Under the pieces are notes generated by a model, which saw only the letters and a program-made list of their open reading frames with translations, was not told the DNA's origin and did no database searches. The translations under genes were made by a program, and so were the position numbers. A stretch of DNA of 64,000 nucleotides from a virus. This document shows, one piece after another, positions 1 through 8,228 of the stretch (positions within the stretch are counted from its first letter, which is position 1; each line of letters opens with the position of its first letter). The stretch is taken from the IMG/VR virus record IMGVR_UViG_3300050015_000167, positions 64,001 through 128,000 of that record; one strand, written 5' to 3'.

Positions 1-459
1 ATGGCTAAAGATAAAGTAATAGACCGAAATCATCCAAAGAGTCTTACGACAGAACAAAGGCTTTATTTGGATCAATTGGTTACACGATTCGGACCAGATG
101 TTTCGATGGTTAAACGTGCGGATCTAAAGAAGGCTACACAAGAGATTTTGAAGATTAAAGCAGCACCAGATTGGATTACTCGTAATTTGAAGTGCCGGTG
201 CGAACATAAACGGGGACGTTATGATCTTAGTGTCCTTCTTAAGCTACCTGTGGTTGCTTTTGCTGATACCACGGTAGAAAAGAAACCCAAGAAGGTTAAG
301 GTTCCTAAGGTAGCAAAAACTCCTAAAGTTACTGTTGCTGAAGTTTTGGACCTTCCTGTTATACCTGAAGTTCTGGATGGTATTCCTTTGAATCCTCCAA
401 CCGTAAAGAAACCCCGCAAAACAAAGACCGTAGTTCCTCCTGTAGAACCTGTAGTTTAA
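1..459 (+). CDS. Hypothetical protein sharing a domain with the next ATPase
   Basis: No function recognised. The 152-residue product opens at the first base of the window, so a start upstream of the window cannot be excluded. Residues about 29-79 (FGPDVSMVKRADLKK, then RGRYDLSVL) line up by eye with residues 18-57 of the following ATPase (FGQTRVFVTRQEIKTLKK, then RGVYRLPTI), so both probably carry the same small N-terminal domain. The rest (residues about 90-152) is a Lys/Pro/Val-rich, probably disordered tail. Only 16 bases separate it from the ATPase gene, which suggests one operon and perhaps one complex. Confidence 0.7.
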   Translation: MAKDKVIDRNHPKSLTTEQRLYLDQLVTRFGPDVSMVKRADLKKATQEILKIKAAPDWITRNLKCRCEHKRGRYDLSVLLKLPVVAFADTTVEKKPKKVKVPKVAKTPKVTVAEVLDLPVIPEVLDGIPLNPPTVKKPRKTKTVVPPVEPVV

Positions 460-475
460 TTTTCTTGGTGGGTAA

Positions 476-1645
476 ATGACAAAAACCGAAAAAACAAATA
501 ATTTTGTAAAAGCAGTACAACAACAATTTGGACAAACAAGAGTTTTCGTTACCCGCCAAGAAATTAAAACACTCAAGAAACAAGGAATACCTGTTCCATC
601 AAATATCAATAAAGATACTATTAGTAGAGGGGTTTATAGATTACCTACAATAACCGTAATAAATCAAAAAATTCTGGCCGCACCTAAACCAGAAAAATTT
701 ATTATTCCTAAAAATATATGTACAGTTCCACAAGAGGGACTTATTCCTGGTTTAGATCCAACATTTGTACCTTTTGGTGCTTATTGGGATACAAAATCTA
801 TTATTGAAAGCGGAGTATTTCTTCCTATCTATTTGGTTGGACCAACAAGATCAGGAAAAACATTGATTCCTATTCAGATTTGTTCGGAACTTAAAAAGAA
901 TCTATATCGAGTAAATATCACTATTGAAACTGATGAAAGTGATTTGTTAGGTGGTTATAAACTTATCAATGGTGAAACTGTTTGGGAAGATGGACCAGCT
1001 ATTAAAGCTGCCGAAGATCCTTCTGGTGGTCTTCTTTTGTTGGATGAGATTGATTTGGGTTCCAATAAACTTTTGTGTTTGCAGCCTCTTTTGGAAGGTA
1101 GTGGAATTTATATTAAGAAAATCAATCGTTGGGTTCGACCAGTTCAAGGGTTCAATATTATTGCTACTGCTAATACAAAAGGCCGCGGTAGTGAAGATGG
1201 TAAATATATTGGAGCTAATGTGATGAATGAGGCTATGTTAGAAAGATTCCCGATCACATATGAACAAGGATATGCTGAAAAGAAAGTTGAGATGAATATC
1301 CTCAAAAAGAATCTCAAACAGTATGAAGTAGAATCTCCAGAGTTTGTAGAGAAACTATGTCAGTGGGCACAAACCATACGAAAAACAAATGATAATGGTG
1401 GAGTAGACGAAACTATTAGTACTGGTCGTTTGGTTTATATTGTCAAAACATATATCATATTTGGTAGAAATCGCATGAAGGCAATTAAAGATAACATTGC
1501 TCGTTTTGATTTGAATACACAAACCAGTTTTTTGGATGCATACACCAAAATCGATGAACATGCTGTAGATGGACCCGATAATTTAGAACCAGTTGTAGTT
1601 GGTAATTCTGTTGTAAATCCTCCCTTAATAAAGAAACCTTGGTAG
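476..1645 (+). CDS. CobS/MoxR-like AAA+ ATPase
   Basis: A 389-residue AAA+ ATPase of the dynein-related (AAA_5) type, annotated in many phages as CobS-like. Walker A GPTRSGKT is at residues 122-129 and Walker B LLLLDE at 186-191; the ATIANTKGRG-like sensor 1 region follows (IIATANTKGRGSED). MoxR/CobS ATPases remodel or insert metal into partner proteins, usually with a VWA partner; none is seen here. The N-terminal 60 residues resemble the upstream gene product. The phage role is unknown. The start ATG follows the TTCTTGGTGGGTAA stretch, a weak ribosome site. Confidence 0.9.
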   Translation: MTKTEKTNNFVKAVQQQFGQTRVFVTRQEIKTLKKQGIPVPSNINKDTISRGVYRLPTITVINQKILAAPKPEKFIIPKNICTVPQEGLIPGLDPTFVPFGAYWDTKSIIESGVFLPIYLVGPTRSGKTLIPIQICSELKKNLYRVNITIETDESDLLGGYKLINGETVWEDGPAIKAAEDPSGGLLLLDEIDLGSNKLLCLQPLLEGSGIYIKKINRWVRPVQGFNIIATANTKGRGSEDGKYIGANVMNEAMLERFPITYEQGYAEKKVEMNILKKNLKQYEVESPEFVEKLCQWAQTIRKTNDNGGVDETISTGRLVYIVKTYIIFGRNRMKAIKDNIARFDLNTQTSFLDAYTKIDEHAVDGPDNLEPVVVGNSVVNPPLIKKPW

Positions 1646-1647
1646 AT

Positions 1648-1986
1648 ATGCCTCATAAAACTAAAGAAGAGAAAAATATTTACCTTCGTAATTGGAGAAA
1701 ACAAAATAAAGAACATTGTAATATTTTGGAACGTGAACGCCGATGGATAAGACATGGGGTAAAAGATTTTGAATATGATGATTATTTGGTTCTTTTGAAA
1801 AAACAAAAAGATAAATGTAAAATTTGTAAACAAATCATGCAAAGTCCTTGTGTAGACCATAATCATAAGACAGGAAAGGTTCGAGGACTATTATGTATCA
1901 AATGTAATGCGGCCTTAGGACATTTTGGTGATACTTTGGAAAAATTAATGAAAGGACCAATTAAATATCTACAAAATAATGATTAG
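1648..1986 (+). CDS. Endonuclease VII-family HNH nuclease, probably homing
   Basis: A 112-residue protein with the treble-clef/HNH core of the T4 endonuclease VII family: CKICK, then CVDHNHKTGKVRGLLCIKCN near the C-terminus, giving paired Cys-x-x-Cys zinc ligands and the catalytic DHNH. T4 gp49 resolves branched DNA, but stand-alone short members of this fold in phages are commonly homing nucleases. The N-terminal part is basic. I chose the ATG two bases after the ATPase stop; a TTG nine bases upstream is also open. A second relative lies at 33777-34268. Confidence 0.85.
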   Translation: MPHKTKEEKNIYLRNWRKQNKEHCNILERERRWIRHGVKDFEYDDYLVLLKKQKDKCKICKQIMQSPCVDHNHKTGKVRGLLCIKCNAALGHFGDTLEKLMKGPIKYLQNND

Positions 1987-1989
1987 TTG

Positions 1990-2018
1990 TTGACAATCGC
2001 TTATTTTCATGATATAAT
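1990..2018 (+). promoter_or_regulatory. Consensus sigma70 promoter
   Basis: Perfect TTGACA (1990-1995), 17-bp spacer, TATAAT (2013-2018). The ATG of the next gene lies 6 nt beyond the -10, so transcription is predicted to start on or next to the start codon. Confidence 0.9.
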
Positions 2019-2024
2019 GATAAT

Positions 2025-2459
2025 ATGAGTAATGAATGGGTTGAACAAAACCCTCCAATTAAAAATGACCATCCTGCGGTATGGGATTTAGTTTTGAAAG
2101 ATATGATGGGTGCCAAGTTTAATCACCCGACACAAGAAAAGATACATCACATTTTAATAGAACATATTAAAATTCGTGATTTCACTGGTGCCCAAAAATA
2201 TGGTGTTAGACTTCAGGGATTCAATGGAAGAAATTCCTTACAGGATGCATATGAAGAGTTTTTGGATGCTGTAGTTTATTTACGGCAAGCATTGTATGAA
2301 GTAATGACCACAACGGTTATTGAAACTCCTGAATCTGAATTTTTCAGAGTAGGTATTTCGAGTCTTTATGCAATGTCTTTAGATGCCGCCCTTAGACTCT
2401 GCTTTATGATCGAGAAACGGAAAGAAAATGAAACAACCAATAAATCAATTTTGGTTTAA
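2025..2459 (+). CDS. Conserved phage hypothetical, possible MazG-like helical protein
   Basis: A 144-residue mainly helical protein. The stretch QDAYEEFLDAVVYLRQAL (residues about 73-90) recalls the acidic helix of MazG/dUTPase-like all-alpha nucleotide pyrophosphohydrolases and of short phage proteins annotated near dATP/dGTP hydrolases, but the full EExxE...ExxD pattern is not clear, so I do not claim activity. The start codon lies 6 nt after a perfect sigma70 -10 box and has no Shine-Dalgarno sequence, so the mRNA is predicted to be leaderless. Confidence 0.75.
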   Translation: MSNEWVEQNPPIKNDHPAVWDLVLKDMMGAKFNHPTQEKIHHILIEHIKIRDFTGAQKYGVRLQGFNGRNSLQDAYEEFLDAVVYLRQALYEVMTTTVIETPESEFFRVGISSLYAMSLDAALRLCFMIEKRKENETTNKSILV

Positions 2460-2467
2460 GGAAAATA

Positions 2468-3166
2468 ATGTCAAGTTTACTAATAACACCAGCAACAATT
2501 GAGATTTTGAAAAACGCCGCGACGATTAACCAAACTCTTCTCTTTCCAAAAGGAAGTAATTTAGTTACTAGATCGGTTAAGAAACATACCTTTATGGAGG
2601 CTGTAGTTTCTGAGAAGTTCCCAAAGAGATTTACGATTTATGATTTGAACCAATTCTTGTCTGTGGTAACACAGTTTGAGAAGCCAACTCTTAATTTTGC
2701 CGACTCGGAAGAGTATGTTAAGTTGAGTGATGAAACCGGTGGGTTGTCAGTTAAATACCATTATGGTGATGAATCTCTCGCATATGTACCCGATCCCAAA
2801 AAGAAGATTGAATTGCCGAGCACAGAAGTAACATTGAAGTTGACCGAAAGTCAATTCCGTTCTATTACAAATATGGCTCGCACTTTAGGCACTCCAGAAC
2901 TTGCTCTTGAAAGTGACGGAGAAACATTGAATTTGGTGACGATGGATAGTAAGAATTCAAGCACCAATACAACAAGTCTACCAATTGGTGAAGCACCTGA
3001 TAAGACTCCATTTTCTTTTGTTTGGAAGATTGAGTATTTGAAGTTGATTCCTGGTACGTATGAAGTTGCTGTATGTAAGGCTGGTTTAAGTCGGTTCAAG
3101 CATTCGGAAGCAAAGATTACATATCATATTGTTTTGGAAGCAAATAGTTCAAAGTACGGGGACTAA
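2468..3166 (+). CDS. 45: Sliding clamp, DNA polymerase processivity factor (T4 gp45-like)
   Basis: A 232-residue protein of the size of T4 gp45 (228 residues). Gp45 forms a trimeric ring that tethers the polymerase and also activates late transcription. Supporting features are the N-terminal LLITPATIEILKNAATIN segment, the internal duplication typical of clamps (second half beginning LKLTESQFRSI), and the position directly ahead of the clamp-loader, RegA and polymerase genes as in T4. No catalytic motif is expected. It follows the upstream gene by 8 bases; AAGGAAAAT provides a ribosome site. Confidence 0.88.
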   Translation: MSSLLITPATIEILKNAATINQTLLFPKGSNLVTRSVKKHTFMEAVVSEKFPKRFTIYDLNQFLSVVTQFEKPTLNFADSEEYVKLSDETGGLSVKYHYGDESLAYVPDPKKKIELPSTEVTLKLTESQFRSITNMARTLGTPELALESDGETLNLVTMDSKNSSTNTTSLPIGEAPDKTPFSFVWKIEYLKLIPGTYEVAVCKAGLSRFKHSEAKITYHIVLEANSSKYGD

Positions 3167-3177
3167 TTAGTCCTTGT

Positions 3178-3252
3178 GGGGATATCTACTAACGGTTAGG
3201 TGGTCGCCCTTTCAAGGCGGAGGTGTGGGTTCGAATCCCTCTATCCCTACCA
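3178..3252 (+). tRNA. tRNA-Glu (TTC)
   Basis: Cloverleaf with acceptor GGGGATA/TATCCCT, anticodon loop CTTTCAA, T-loop TTCGAAT and encoded CCA. An HNH homing gene starts 8 bases after the CCA. Confidence 0.93.
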
Positions 3253-3259
3253 AATTTAA

Positions 3260-3778
3260 ATGAAATTACACATTCATCATATTCAACCGAAATATTTGAT
3301 AGGAGAAGATAATTCACCAGATAATCTTACTCCTCCTATTTCGGTAGAGTTACATGCGGCTTTACATAAAGATCTGTATGACCATTATGGAAATACACAG
3401 GATTGGTTGGCATGGAAAGGTTTATTAGGAATTTCATTTAAAGGAATACAATTTACTCCTGAAGTTCGGAAGAAAATGAGTCTTATTCGTAAAGGAATAA
3501 TTCTTTCTCAAGAAACAAAAAATAGAATTTCTAAATCTAAGTTGGGTTCGAAACATTCAAAAGAAACTTGTAAAAAGATGTCTGAAATACGTAAAGGTAT
3601 TAAAGCTTCAGATGAAACAAAACGTAAATTATCTGAATCTCATAAAGGGCATATAACATCTAAAGAAACTAAAAAGAAAATTTCGGATGCTTGTAAAGGT
3701 AGAAAATTTTCGGAAGAAACAAAAAAGAAAATGTCAAAATCTAAAATAGGGAATCAAAATGCCAAAATCTCGAAATAG
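3260..3778 (+). CDS. HNH homing endonuclease with NUMOD3 repeats (IHHI family, copy 1)
   Basis: A 172-residue HNH-type nuclease. The N-terminus LHIHHIQPKYLIGEDNSP is the HH of the HNH core, followed by DNLTPPISVELHAALHKDL with the second and third ligands. From about residue 75 there are repeated SxETKKKxSxxxKG units, the NUMOD3-type DNA-contact modules of homing nucleases. It sits directly 3' of tRNA-Glu and its last 20 bases overlap the start of the next gene. A close paralogue lies 258 bases downstream at 4036 and a third at 9301. Confidence 0.9.
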   Translation: MKLHIHHIQPKYLIGEDNSPDNLTPPISVELHAALHKDLYDHYGNTQDWLAWKGLLGISFKGIQFTPEVRKKMSLIRKGIILSQETKNRISKSKLGSKHSKETCKKMSEIRKGIKASDETKRKLSESHKGHITSKETKKKISDACKGRKFSEETKKKMSKSKIGNQNAKISK

Positions 3779-4034
3779 GCCCAATACAAAACTCCACTGT
3801 CAGCATTGTGGACAGAAGCGACAGATGATCCAATTTTTCGCTATCAATACAGAACAGAAAGATGGAGAGAAGAATGTATATCCTTTTAATCTCCGTCGTT
3901 TTCTTCAATTGATTAAATCGGAAACTATGATTCGTCTTCCGAAGTTCTATACCGGTGTATGTGGTATATGCTTCAAAGAAACCTATTATCAAGGTCAAAA
4001 TCGCGGCAAGTCAGTAACAGTTATTCCTACTTAA
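3759..4034 (+). CDS. Small zinc-ribbon protein, unknown function
   Basis: A 91-residue basic protein with two Cys pairs, CQHCG near residue 14 and CGICF near residue 70, consistent with a zinc ribbon. I do not recognise the family. Its ATG lies inside the last codons of the preceding HNH gene, and a second HNH paralogue begins one base after its stop, so it is an ordinary phage gene sandwiched between two copies of the same homing gene. Confidence 0.75.
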   Translation: MPKSRNRPNTKLHCQHCGQKRQMIQFFAINTEQKDGEKNVYPFNLRRFLQLIKSETMIRLPKFYTGVCGICFKETYYQGQNRGKSVTVIPT

Positions 4035-4035
4035 A

Positions 4036-4644
4036 TTGAAAACATTACATATTCATCATATTGAACCGAAATATTTAATTGGCGAAGATAATTCTCCTAA
4101 TAATCTTACTCCTCCAATTTCATTGGAATTACATGCGGCATTACATAAAGATTTATTTAAACATTTTGGTAATACTGAAGATTTTATTGCTTGGAAATCT
4201 CTTTTAGGATTATCTTTACAAGGTATCACTTTTACTCCAGAAATTAGAAAGAAAATGTCGGAAGCGAGTATAGGAAGAAAGCATACCGAAAAATTTAAAC
4301 AAGATTTAGCAATACGAAATTCACAAAGAATATGGAAAGATAGTTCTCGACAGAAAATTGGACAAGCACAACAAGGAAGAATACATACTGAGGAACACAA
4401 TAAGAAAATTTCAGAAAATCATAAAGGTATGAAAGGCAAAAAACATTCCGAAGAATCTAAGAAGAAAATGTCGGAAGTTAAAAAAGGTAAAAAACTTTCT
4501 GAGGAAACTAAAAAGAAAATTGGAATTTCTTCAAGTAAGGCTCTCAAAGGACATAAAGTTTCTGAAGAAACAAAAATAAAAATTTCAAATTCTTGTAAAG
4601 GGCGAATTGCTTGGAATAAAGGTAAAAAGGAAAATATAGTATGA
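4036..4644 (+). CDS. HNH homing endonuclease with NUMOD3 repeats (IHHI family, copy 2)
   Basis: A 202-residue paralogue of the gene at 3260: LHIHHIEPKYLIGEDNSP, then NNLTPPISLELHAALHKDL, then five or more SEETKKKxS...KG repeats. No ATG is available; a TTG at 4036 preserves the MKxLHIHHI start of copy 1, so I take TTG as the start. The 3' end overlaps the first four bases of the clamp-loader gene (ATGA), so the clamp loader is translationally linked to it. Confidence 0.87.
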   Translation: MKTLHIHHIEPKYLIGEDNSPNNLTPPISLELHAALHKDLFKHFGNTEDFIAWKSLLGLSLQGITFTPEIRKKMSEASIGRKHTEKFKQDLAIRNSQRIWKDSSRQKIGQAQQGRIHTEEHNKKISENHKGMKGKKHSEESKKKMSEVKKGKKLSEETKKKIGISSSKALKGHKVSEETKIKISNSCKGRIAWNKGKKENIV

Positions 4645-5585
4645 TACGAGAGGAAATTTTGTGGGTTGAGAAATTTAGACCTCATAAGGTTAAAGATTGT
4701 GTTTTACCTGAATCATTAAGGAATATATTTCAATCATATATTGATAAAAATTTTATACCAAATATGATCCTTAGTGGTGGTCCAGGGATTGGTAAGACTT
4801 GTGTTTCTCGGGCTATCTGCGATGAATTAGATGTGGATATGTTGTATATAAATGCATCAGAGAATGGAAATATTGATACAATTAGAACAGATATCCGAGG
4901 TTTTGCCTCAACTATAAGTATGACTGGTGGGCGAAAAGTTGTACTTTTGGATGAAGCAGATGGAATATCCGGTATTGCCCAACAAGCATTACGAGGTTTC
5001 ATTGAGGAATTTACGGGAAATTGTTCCTTCATTCTTACATGTAACTTTCAAAATCAAATTATCGAACCACTACATTCGAGGTGCCCCGTAATTGAATTCA
5101 AACCTACCAAGGAAGATAAGGTAGGAATGGCTAAGCAAATGCACATGCGGGCCGCTAATATTCTCACAAAGGAAAAGATTCCTTTTGATAATAAGGTTCT
5201 TGCTCAAATCATTATGCGTTACTTTCCAGATTTTCGAGAAACACTTGGAGTACTTCAGAAATATTCTATTGTAGGAAAGATTGATGAAGGTATTCTGACA
5301 AGTCTTACAGAACTTCCAATCAAAGCATTGGTTGATGCAATGAAGGTTAAGGACTTCAATAAAGTACGTAAGTGGGTAGCAGATAATAGTGATAGCGAAC
5401 CTACGCGCATATATCGACAATTGTTTGATGCGATGAATAATGTGATAGTTCCTCAATCTATTCCTCAATTTGTTTTGATACTTGGTGATTATCTTGACCA
5501 AGCAGGTAGGAGTTTAGATCCTGAAATATGTCTTTTAGCTTTCTTAACCCAGGTTATGGCAGAAGAGAATATTGAATGGAAATAA
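4641..5585 (+). CDS. 44: Clamp-loader large subunit, AAA+ ATPase (T4 gp44-like)
   Basis: A 314-residue clamp loader (T4 gp44 is 319). Walker A GGPGIGKT is at residues 46-53, Walker B LLDEAD at 102-107, and the clamp-loader arginine-finger motif SRC at 146-148. It assembles with gp62 to open the gp45 ring on primed DNA. It starts by ATGA overlap with the upstream homing gene and its own end overlaps the start of a further homing gene at 5576, so it is flanked on both sides by selfish genes. Confidence 0.95.
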   Translation: MIREEILWVEKFRPHKVKDCVLPESLRNIFQSYIDKNFIPNMILSGGPGIGKTCVSRAICDELDVDMLYINASENGNIDTIRTDIRGFASTISMTGGRKVVLLDEADGISGIAQQALRGFIEEFTGNCSFILTCNFQNQIIEPLHSRCPVIEFKPTKEDKVGMAKQMHMRAANILTKEKIPFDNKVLAQIIMRYFPDFRETLGVLQKYSIVGKIDEGILTSLTELPIKALVDAMKVKDFNKVRKWVADNSDSEPTRIYRQLFDAMNNVIVPQSIPQFVLILGDYLDQAGRSLDPEICLLAFLTQVMAEENIEWK

Positions 5586-6094
5586 AATTATCAGGACATG
5601 TAAAAGATATTACTAAAGAAACATTTGATTATTTGACAGTACTAAAACCAGTATATAAGAAAAACAGAACTTGGTATTGGAAAGTAAAATGTAAATGTGG
5701 TAATACTAAAATTGTTAGTGGAAATCATTTGAGAAATAGAAAAATAAAATCTTGTGGTTGTTATAATTCAGAATCTCACCAAACACATGGTTTAATGTGT
5801 GTACCAAAAGGAATGAGCCGTCATCCATTAGCTAATATTTGGAGAGGTATGATTTCTCGTTGTTGTGTTGAAACTTCAGCTAATTATCATTCTTATGGTG
5901 GAAGAGGAATAACAATCTGTAATAGATGGATGAATTTTCAAAACTTTATTGCTGATTTACCTAAAAGACCATCATTGAAACATACAATTGATAGGATCGA
6001 AAATGATGGTAATTATGAACCCAATAATGTTAAGTGGTCAACACCACATGAACAACACATGAATACTACAAGGAATGTAAAAAAGGAAATTTAA
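5576..6094 (+). CDS. HNH/AP2-like homing endonuclease
   Basis: A 172-residue protein of the phage HNH class that carries an N-terminal zinc-finger-like block (VKCKCGNTKIVSGNHLRN, then KSCGC) and a C-terminal YGGRGITICNRW ... IDRIENDGNYEPNNVKW segment typical of these endonucleases. The family is mobile in phages. The start overlaps the last ten bases of the clamp-loader gene. No ribosome site of its own is obvious, so translation may depend on coupling. Confidence 0.85.
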   Translation: MEIKLSGHVKDITKETFDYLTVLKPVYKKNRTWYWKVKCKCGNTKIVSGNHLRNRKIKSCGCYNSESHQTHGLMCVPKGMSRHPLANIWRGMISRCCVETSANYHSYGGRGITICNRWMNFQNFIADLPKRPSLKHTIDRIENDGNYEPNNVKWSTPHEQHMNTTRNVKKEI

Positions 6095-6095
6095 T

Positions 6096-6245
6096 ATGAA
6101 CGAATTAGTTGATTTTATGTTAAAAGAAGAATATGATTTTGAATTGAAGAGTGAATCAGGTGGAGTTGCAGAACTTAATATTCCCTTGTTTGGTGGTCAT
6201 CTTATACTGTTAGGTGACGGAACCTGGTCCTACGAAGAGGATTAA
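6096..6245 (+). CDS. Small hypothetical protein (49 aa)
   Basis: Open frame of 49 codons beginning MNELVDFMLKEEYDFELK and ending GDGTWSYEED, preceded by AAAAAGGAAATTTAAT, a good ribosome site, and followed with no gap by the next ATG. The C-terminal GGHLILLGDGTWSYEED resembles the end of the small protein at 18690 (NGYVLRINGDWILES), suggesting a shared mini-domain. Function unknown. Confidence 0.65.
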   Translation: MNELVDFMLKEEYDFELKSESGGVAELNIPLFGGHLILLGDGTWSYEED

Positions 6246-6428
6246 ATGACCGAGAGACAACAAGTAATTGATGTAATGGATAGCATCATAGATTTATGGT
6301 ATTACTATGAACATGATGTCCATTGTGAATTCGCTCAATGCGATGTTTGTACTTGTGGTTTGACACAAAAAAGAAACCGTTTGAGAGAAGTATATAATAG
6401 ATTATGCCAGACCTCGGTCAATTCCTAA
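6246..6428 (+). CDS. Small Cys-containing hypothetical protein
   Basis: A 60-residue protein with a HCEFAQCDVCTCG segment (residues about 27-40), a possible metal site. It starts immediately after the upstream stop and overlaps the start of the clamp-loader small subunit by 25 bases, so it probably belongs to the replication operon. Function unknown. Confidence 0.65.
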   Translation: MTERQQVIDVMDSIIDLWYYYEHDVHCEFAQCDVCTCGLTQKRNRLREVYNRLCQTSVNS

Positions 6429-6826
6429 ACACTATACATAAGAATAAGATTAACCTTATCGATAACTCAGACGACGATCCCCAAGTTGTCGAAAAGGATT
6501 ATAAAAAACTGGCATATGTTATTAATCGTTGTTTGATGTATTTTCCTGACACTATACATTATGCACAGGAAATGAATAAGAGATCCTCTTTAGATGGTAA
6601 ACCTCAGTTTCTTTTTTACTTATATGGTATTCCAAAAGGAAAAAGATTTGCAAAAGGAATGAAAGCCGAAAAGCCAGAAGATTTGGATGTAGTAAAAGAA
6701 TACTATCAATATTCTACCAAGAAGGCTAAGAAAGCTTTACAGATTCTTTCTCCTGAAGATATTAGCTATATAAAGGAGAGGCTCCACCAAGGTGGACCCA
6801 GTAGAAAGAAAAGTAAAGAATCATGA
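6404..6826 (+). CDS. 62: Clamp-loader small subunit (T4 gp62-like)
   Basis: A 140-residue protein placed between gp44 and RegA as in T4. The segment FYLYGIPKGKRFAKGMKAEK followed by a YYQYSTKKAKKALQILS stretch matches what I know of gp62 (187 residues in T4, so this one is short). It has no ATPase motif, as expected: gp62 is the structural delta-like subunit of the gp44/62 loader. It ends with an ATGA overlap with regA. Confidence 0.85.
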   Translation: MPDLGQFLNTIHKNKINLIDNSDDDPQVVEKDYKKLAYVINRCLMYFPDTIHYAQEMNKRSSLDGKPQFLFYLYGIPKGKRFAKGMKAEKPEDLDVVKEYYQYSTKKAKKALQILSPEDISYIKERLHQGGPSRKKSKES

Positions 6827-7230
6827 GTTTATCAATTACTGAATTGATTGAAGTAAGGTTGGTGAAGGGGGATGATTTCCTCAAAGTGAGAGAAACACTA
6901 ACTCGTATTGGAATTGCATCGCGTAAGGACCCCAAGCTATTTCAATCCGCACATATCTTGCATAAGCAAGGACATTATTATCTGGTACATTTTAAAGAAA
7001 TGTTTGCCTTGGATGGCAAACCAACAAACTTTTCAGAGGAAGATATAGCACGTAGAAATACTATTGTTAATCTTTTAGCTGAATGGGGATTAGTAGAACT
7101 TGTAGATCCACAGAAATCAGCGGCACCAATCGCACCGATCAATACCATTAAAATCATTTCTTTTAAGGAAAAAGAGAAGTGGCTTCTGGTTCCTAAGTAC
7201 AATATAGGACGTCCTAAAGGGGTACAATAG
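6823..7230 (+). CDS. regA: RegA translational repressor
   Basis: A 135-residue RegA. DFLKVRETLTRIGIASRKD, HILHKQGHYYLVHFKEMF, AEWGLVELV and WLLVPKYNIG match the T4 protein (122 residues) closely. RegA binds the ribosome sites of many early phage mRNAs and stops their translation. The gene order clamp, gp44, gp62, regA is that of T4. Relative to T4 there is a short insertion around SAAPIAPINT (residues about 100-109). The 3' end is overlapped by a minus-strand homing gene. Confidence 0.95.
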   Translation: MSLSITELIEVRLVKGDDFLKVRETLTRIGIASRKDPKLFQSAHILHKQGHYYLVHFKEMFALDGKPTNFSEEDIARRNTIVNLLAEWGLVELVDPQKSAAPIAPINTIKIISFKEKEKWLLVPKYNIGRPKGVQ

Positions 7231-7924
7231 AAAAACATTCAGAATGACCTGTGAATTTCTTTTGAGGTTCGTATTTGAATTTTTTAAATTTTTTTATTTT
7301 TGATTGCTCTAAATGAAACGCCTCATAGAGAGGTAAATTTAGTTCTTTAATTATTTCTAAAGAATAAGGAAATTTACCTCGATATCTTTTTTGGATAGAC
7401 ATTTGAGTAATTCCGATTTTATAAAACTTTTCTTTAGAATTTTGGAATTGTAAAATATAAAATTTGGCAGGAACAGATTTCATTTGGGGTTTAAATAAGA
7501 AAAATTTTTCTGTATATTTTCCTGGTAATTTATCATAAGCACAAAGTTTACAACCCACACCAGAAAGATGGGAAGAAGGACATTGTTGAAATTCACCATG
7601 TAGTTTACAAATTATTGTAACTTTATCATGTATACCTGTATAGATTGTTTGAGAATAATCATATTTTGTTCCATGAATATTTTTACAATCCAATATAAAT
7701 TGATTCGCAGTTTTGGTCGTACATTGTTTCCTACATTTAGGACATCCTTGTTTTAATGTTAAATGAGCATTTGGAATTTGAAAGAAAGAACCGTGTTGTG
7801 GACAAACTATTTCAACCTTAATAGTTGATCTCTTGTAAACAACATTATGATAACCATATTTGTTACCGTGAATAAGAATAGCCTCATTAATAAATTCTGT
7901 GGTTGTTTTTGTTTTTGGTGCCAT
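7214..7924 (-). CDS. Homing endonuclease: zinc repeats plus MUG113/GIY-YIG-like domain
   Basis: A 236-residue minus-strand protein converging on regA, whose last 17 bases it overlaps. Two zinc-like repeats, CPQHGSFFQIPNAHLTLKQG followed by CPKC, and CKLHGEFQQCPSSHLSGVG followed by CKLC, resemble DNA-binding repeats found in phage and algal-virus homing proteins. The C-terminal third has YKIGITQMSIQKRY and GHSECFSI, the pattern of the MUG113/T5orf172 branch of GIY-YIG nucleases. A TATATATA late-like box lies 6 nt before the ATG. Activity untested. Confidence 0.8.
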   Translation of the reverse strand: MAPKTKTTTEFINEAILIHGNKYGYHNVVYKRSTIKVEIVCPQHGSFFQIPNAHLTLKQGCPKCRKQCTTKTANQFILDCKNIHGTKYDYSQTIYTGIHDKVTIICKLHGEFQQCPSSHLSGVGCKLCAYDKLPGKYTEKFFLFKPQMKSVPAKFYILQFQNSKEKFYKIGITQMSIQKRYRGKFPYSLEIIKELNLPLYEAFHLEQSKIKKFKKFKYEPQKKFTGHSECFSIVPL

Positions 7925-7967
7925 ATAACCTATATATAAAATTTAAGATTTAGAGGCGAAATATAAT

Positions 7968-8228
7968 ATGATGTTAGGCGGATCTACCCTTGGCTCTGTA
8001 GCACTTGGCGGCCAACTTAATAACGAAACTGAATTAGATGCAGTAACACCAGATGTAGTTGAATTAATTGAAAAGCAAAAGAGAGTTCCCGGACAATCGA
8101 TGAAGAAGATTTATCATGGACGAGCCCAGGAATTTCTAACCAAAACAGAATCAGAAACAATTGTAGAAATGTCTGATAGACGTTTTACAAAAACTCCAAC
8201 TGGTTGGAAATCTTCAAAAAGGGCATAA
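7968..8228 (+). CDS. Hypothetical protein
   Basis: An 86-residue protein with a Gly/Leu-rich start (MMLGGSTLGSVALGG) and a charged C-terminus. I do not recognise it. It is followed by an overlapping stop/start (TAATG) with the next small gene. Confidence 0.6.
   Translation: MMLGGSTLGSVALGGQLNNETELDAVTPDVVELIEKQKRVPGQSMKKIYHGRAQEFLTKTESETIVEMSDRRFTKTPTGWKSSKRA

Noticed and set aside
3500-4620. Regular short direct repeats that might be a CRISPR array
   Set aside because: They are coding NUMOD3 repeats in homing nucleases, imperfect and without spacers; no CRISPR array is present in the window.
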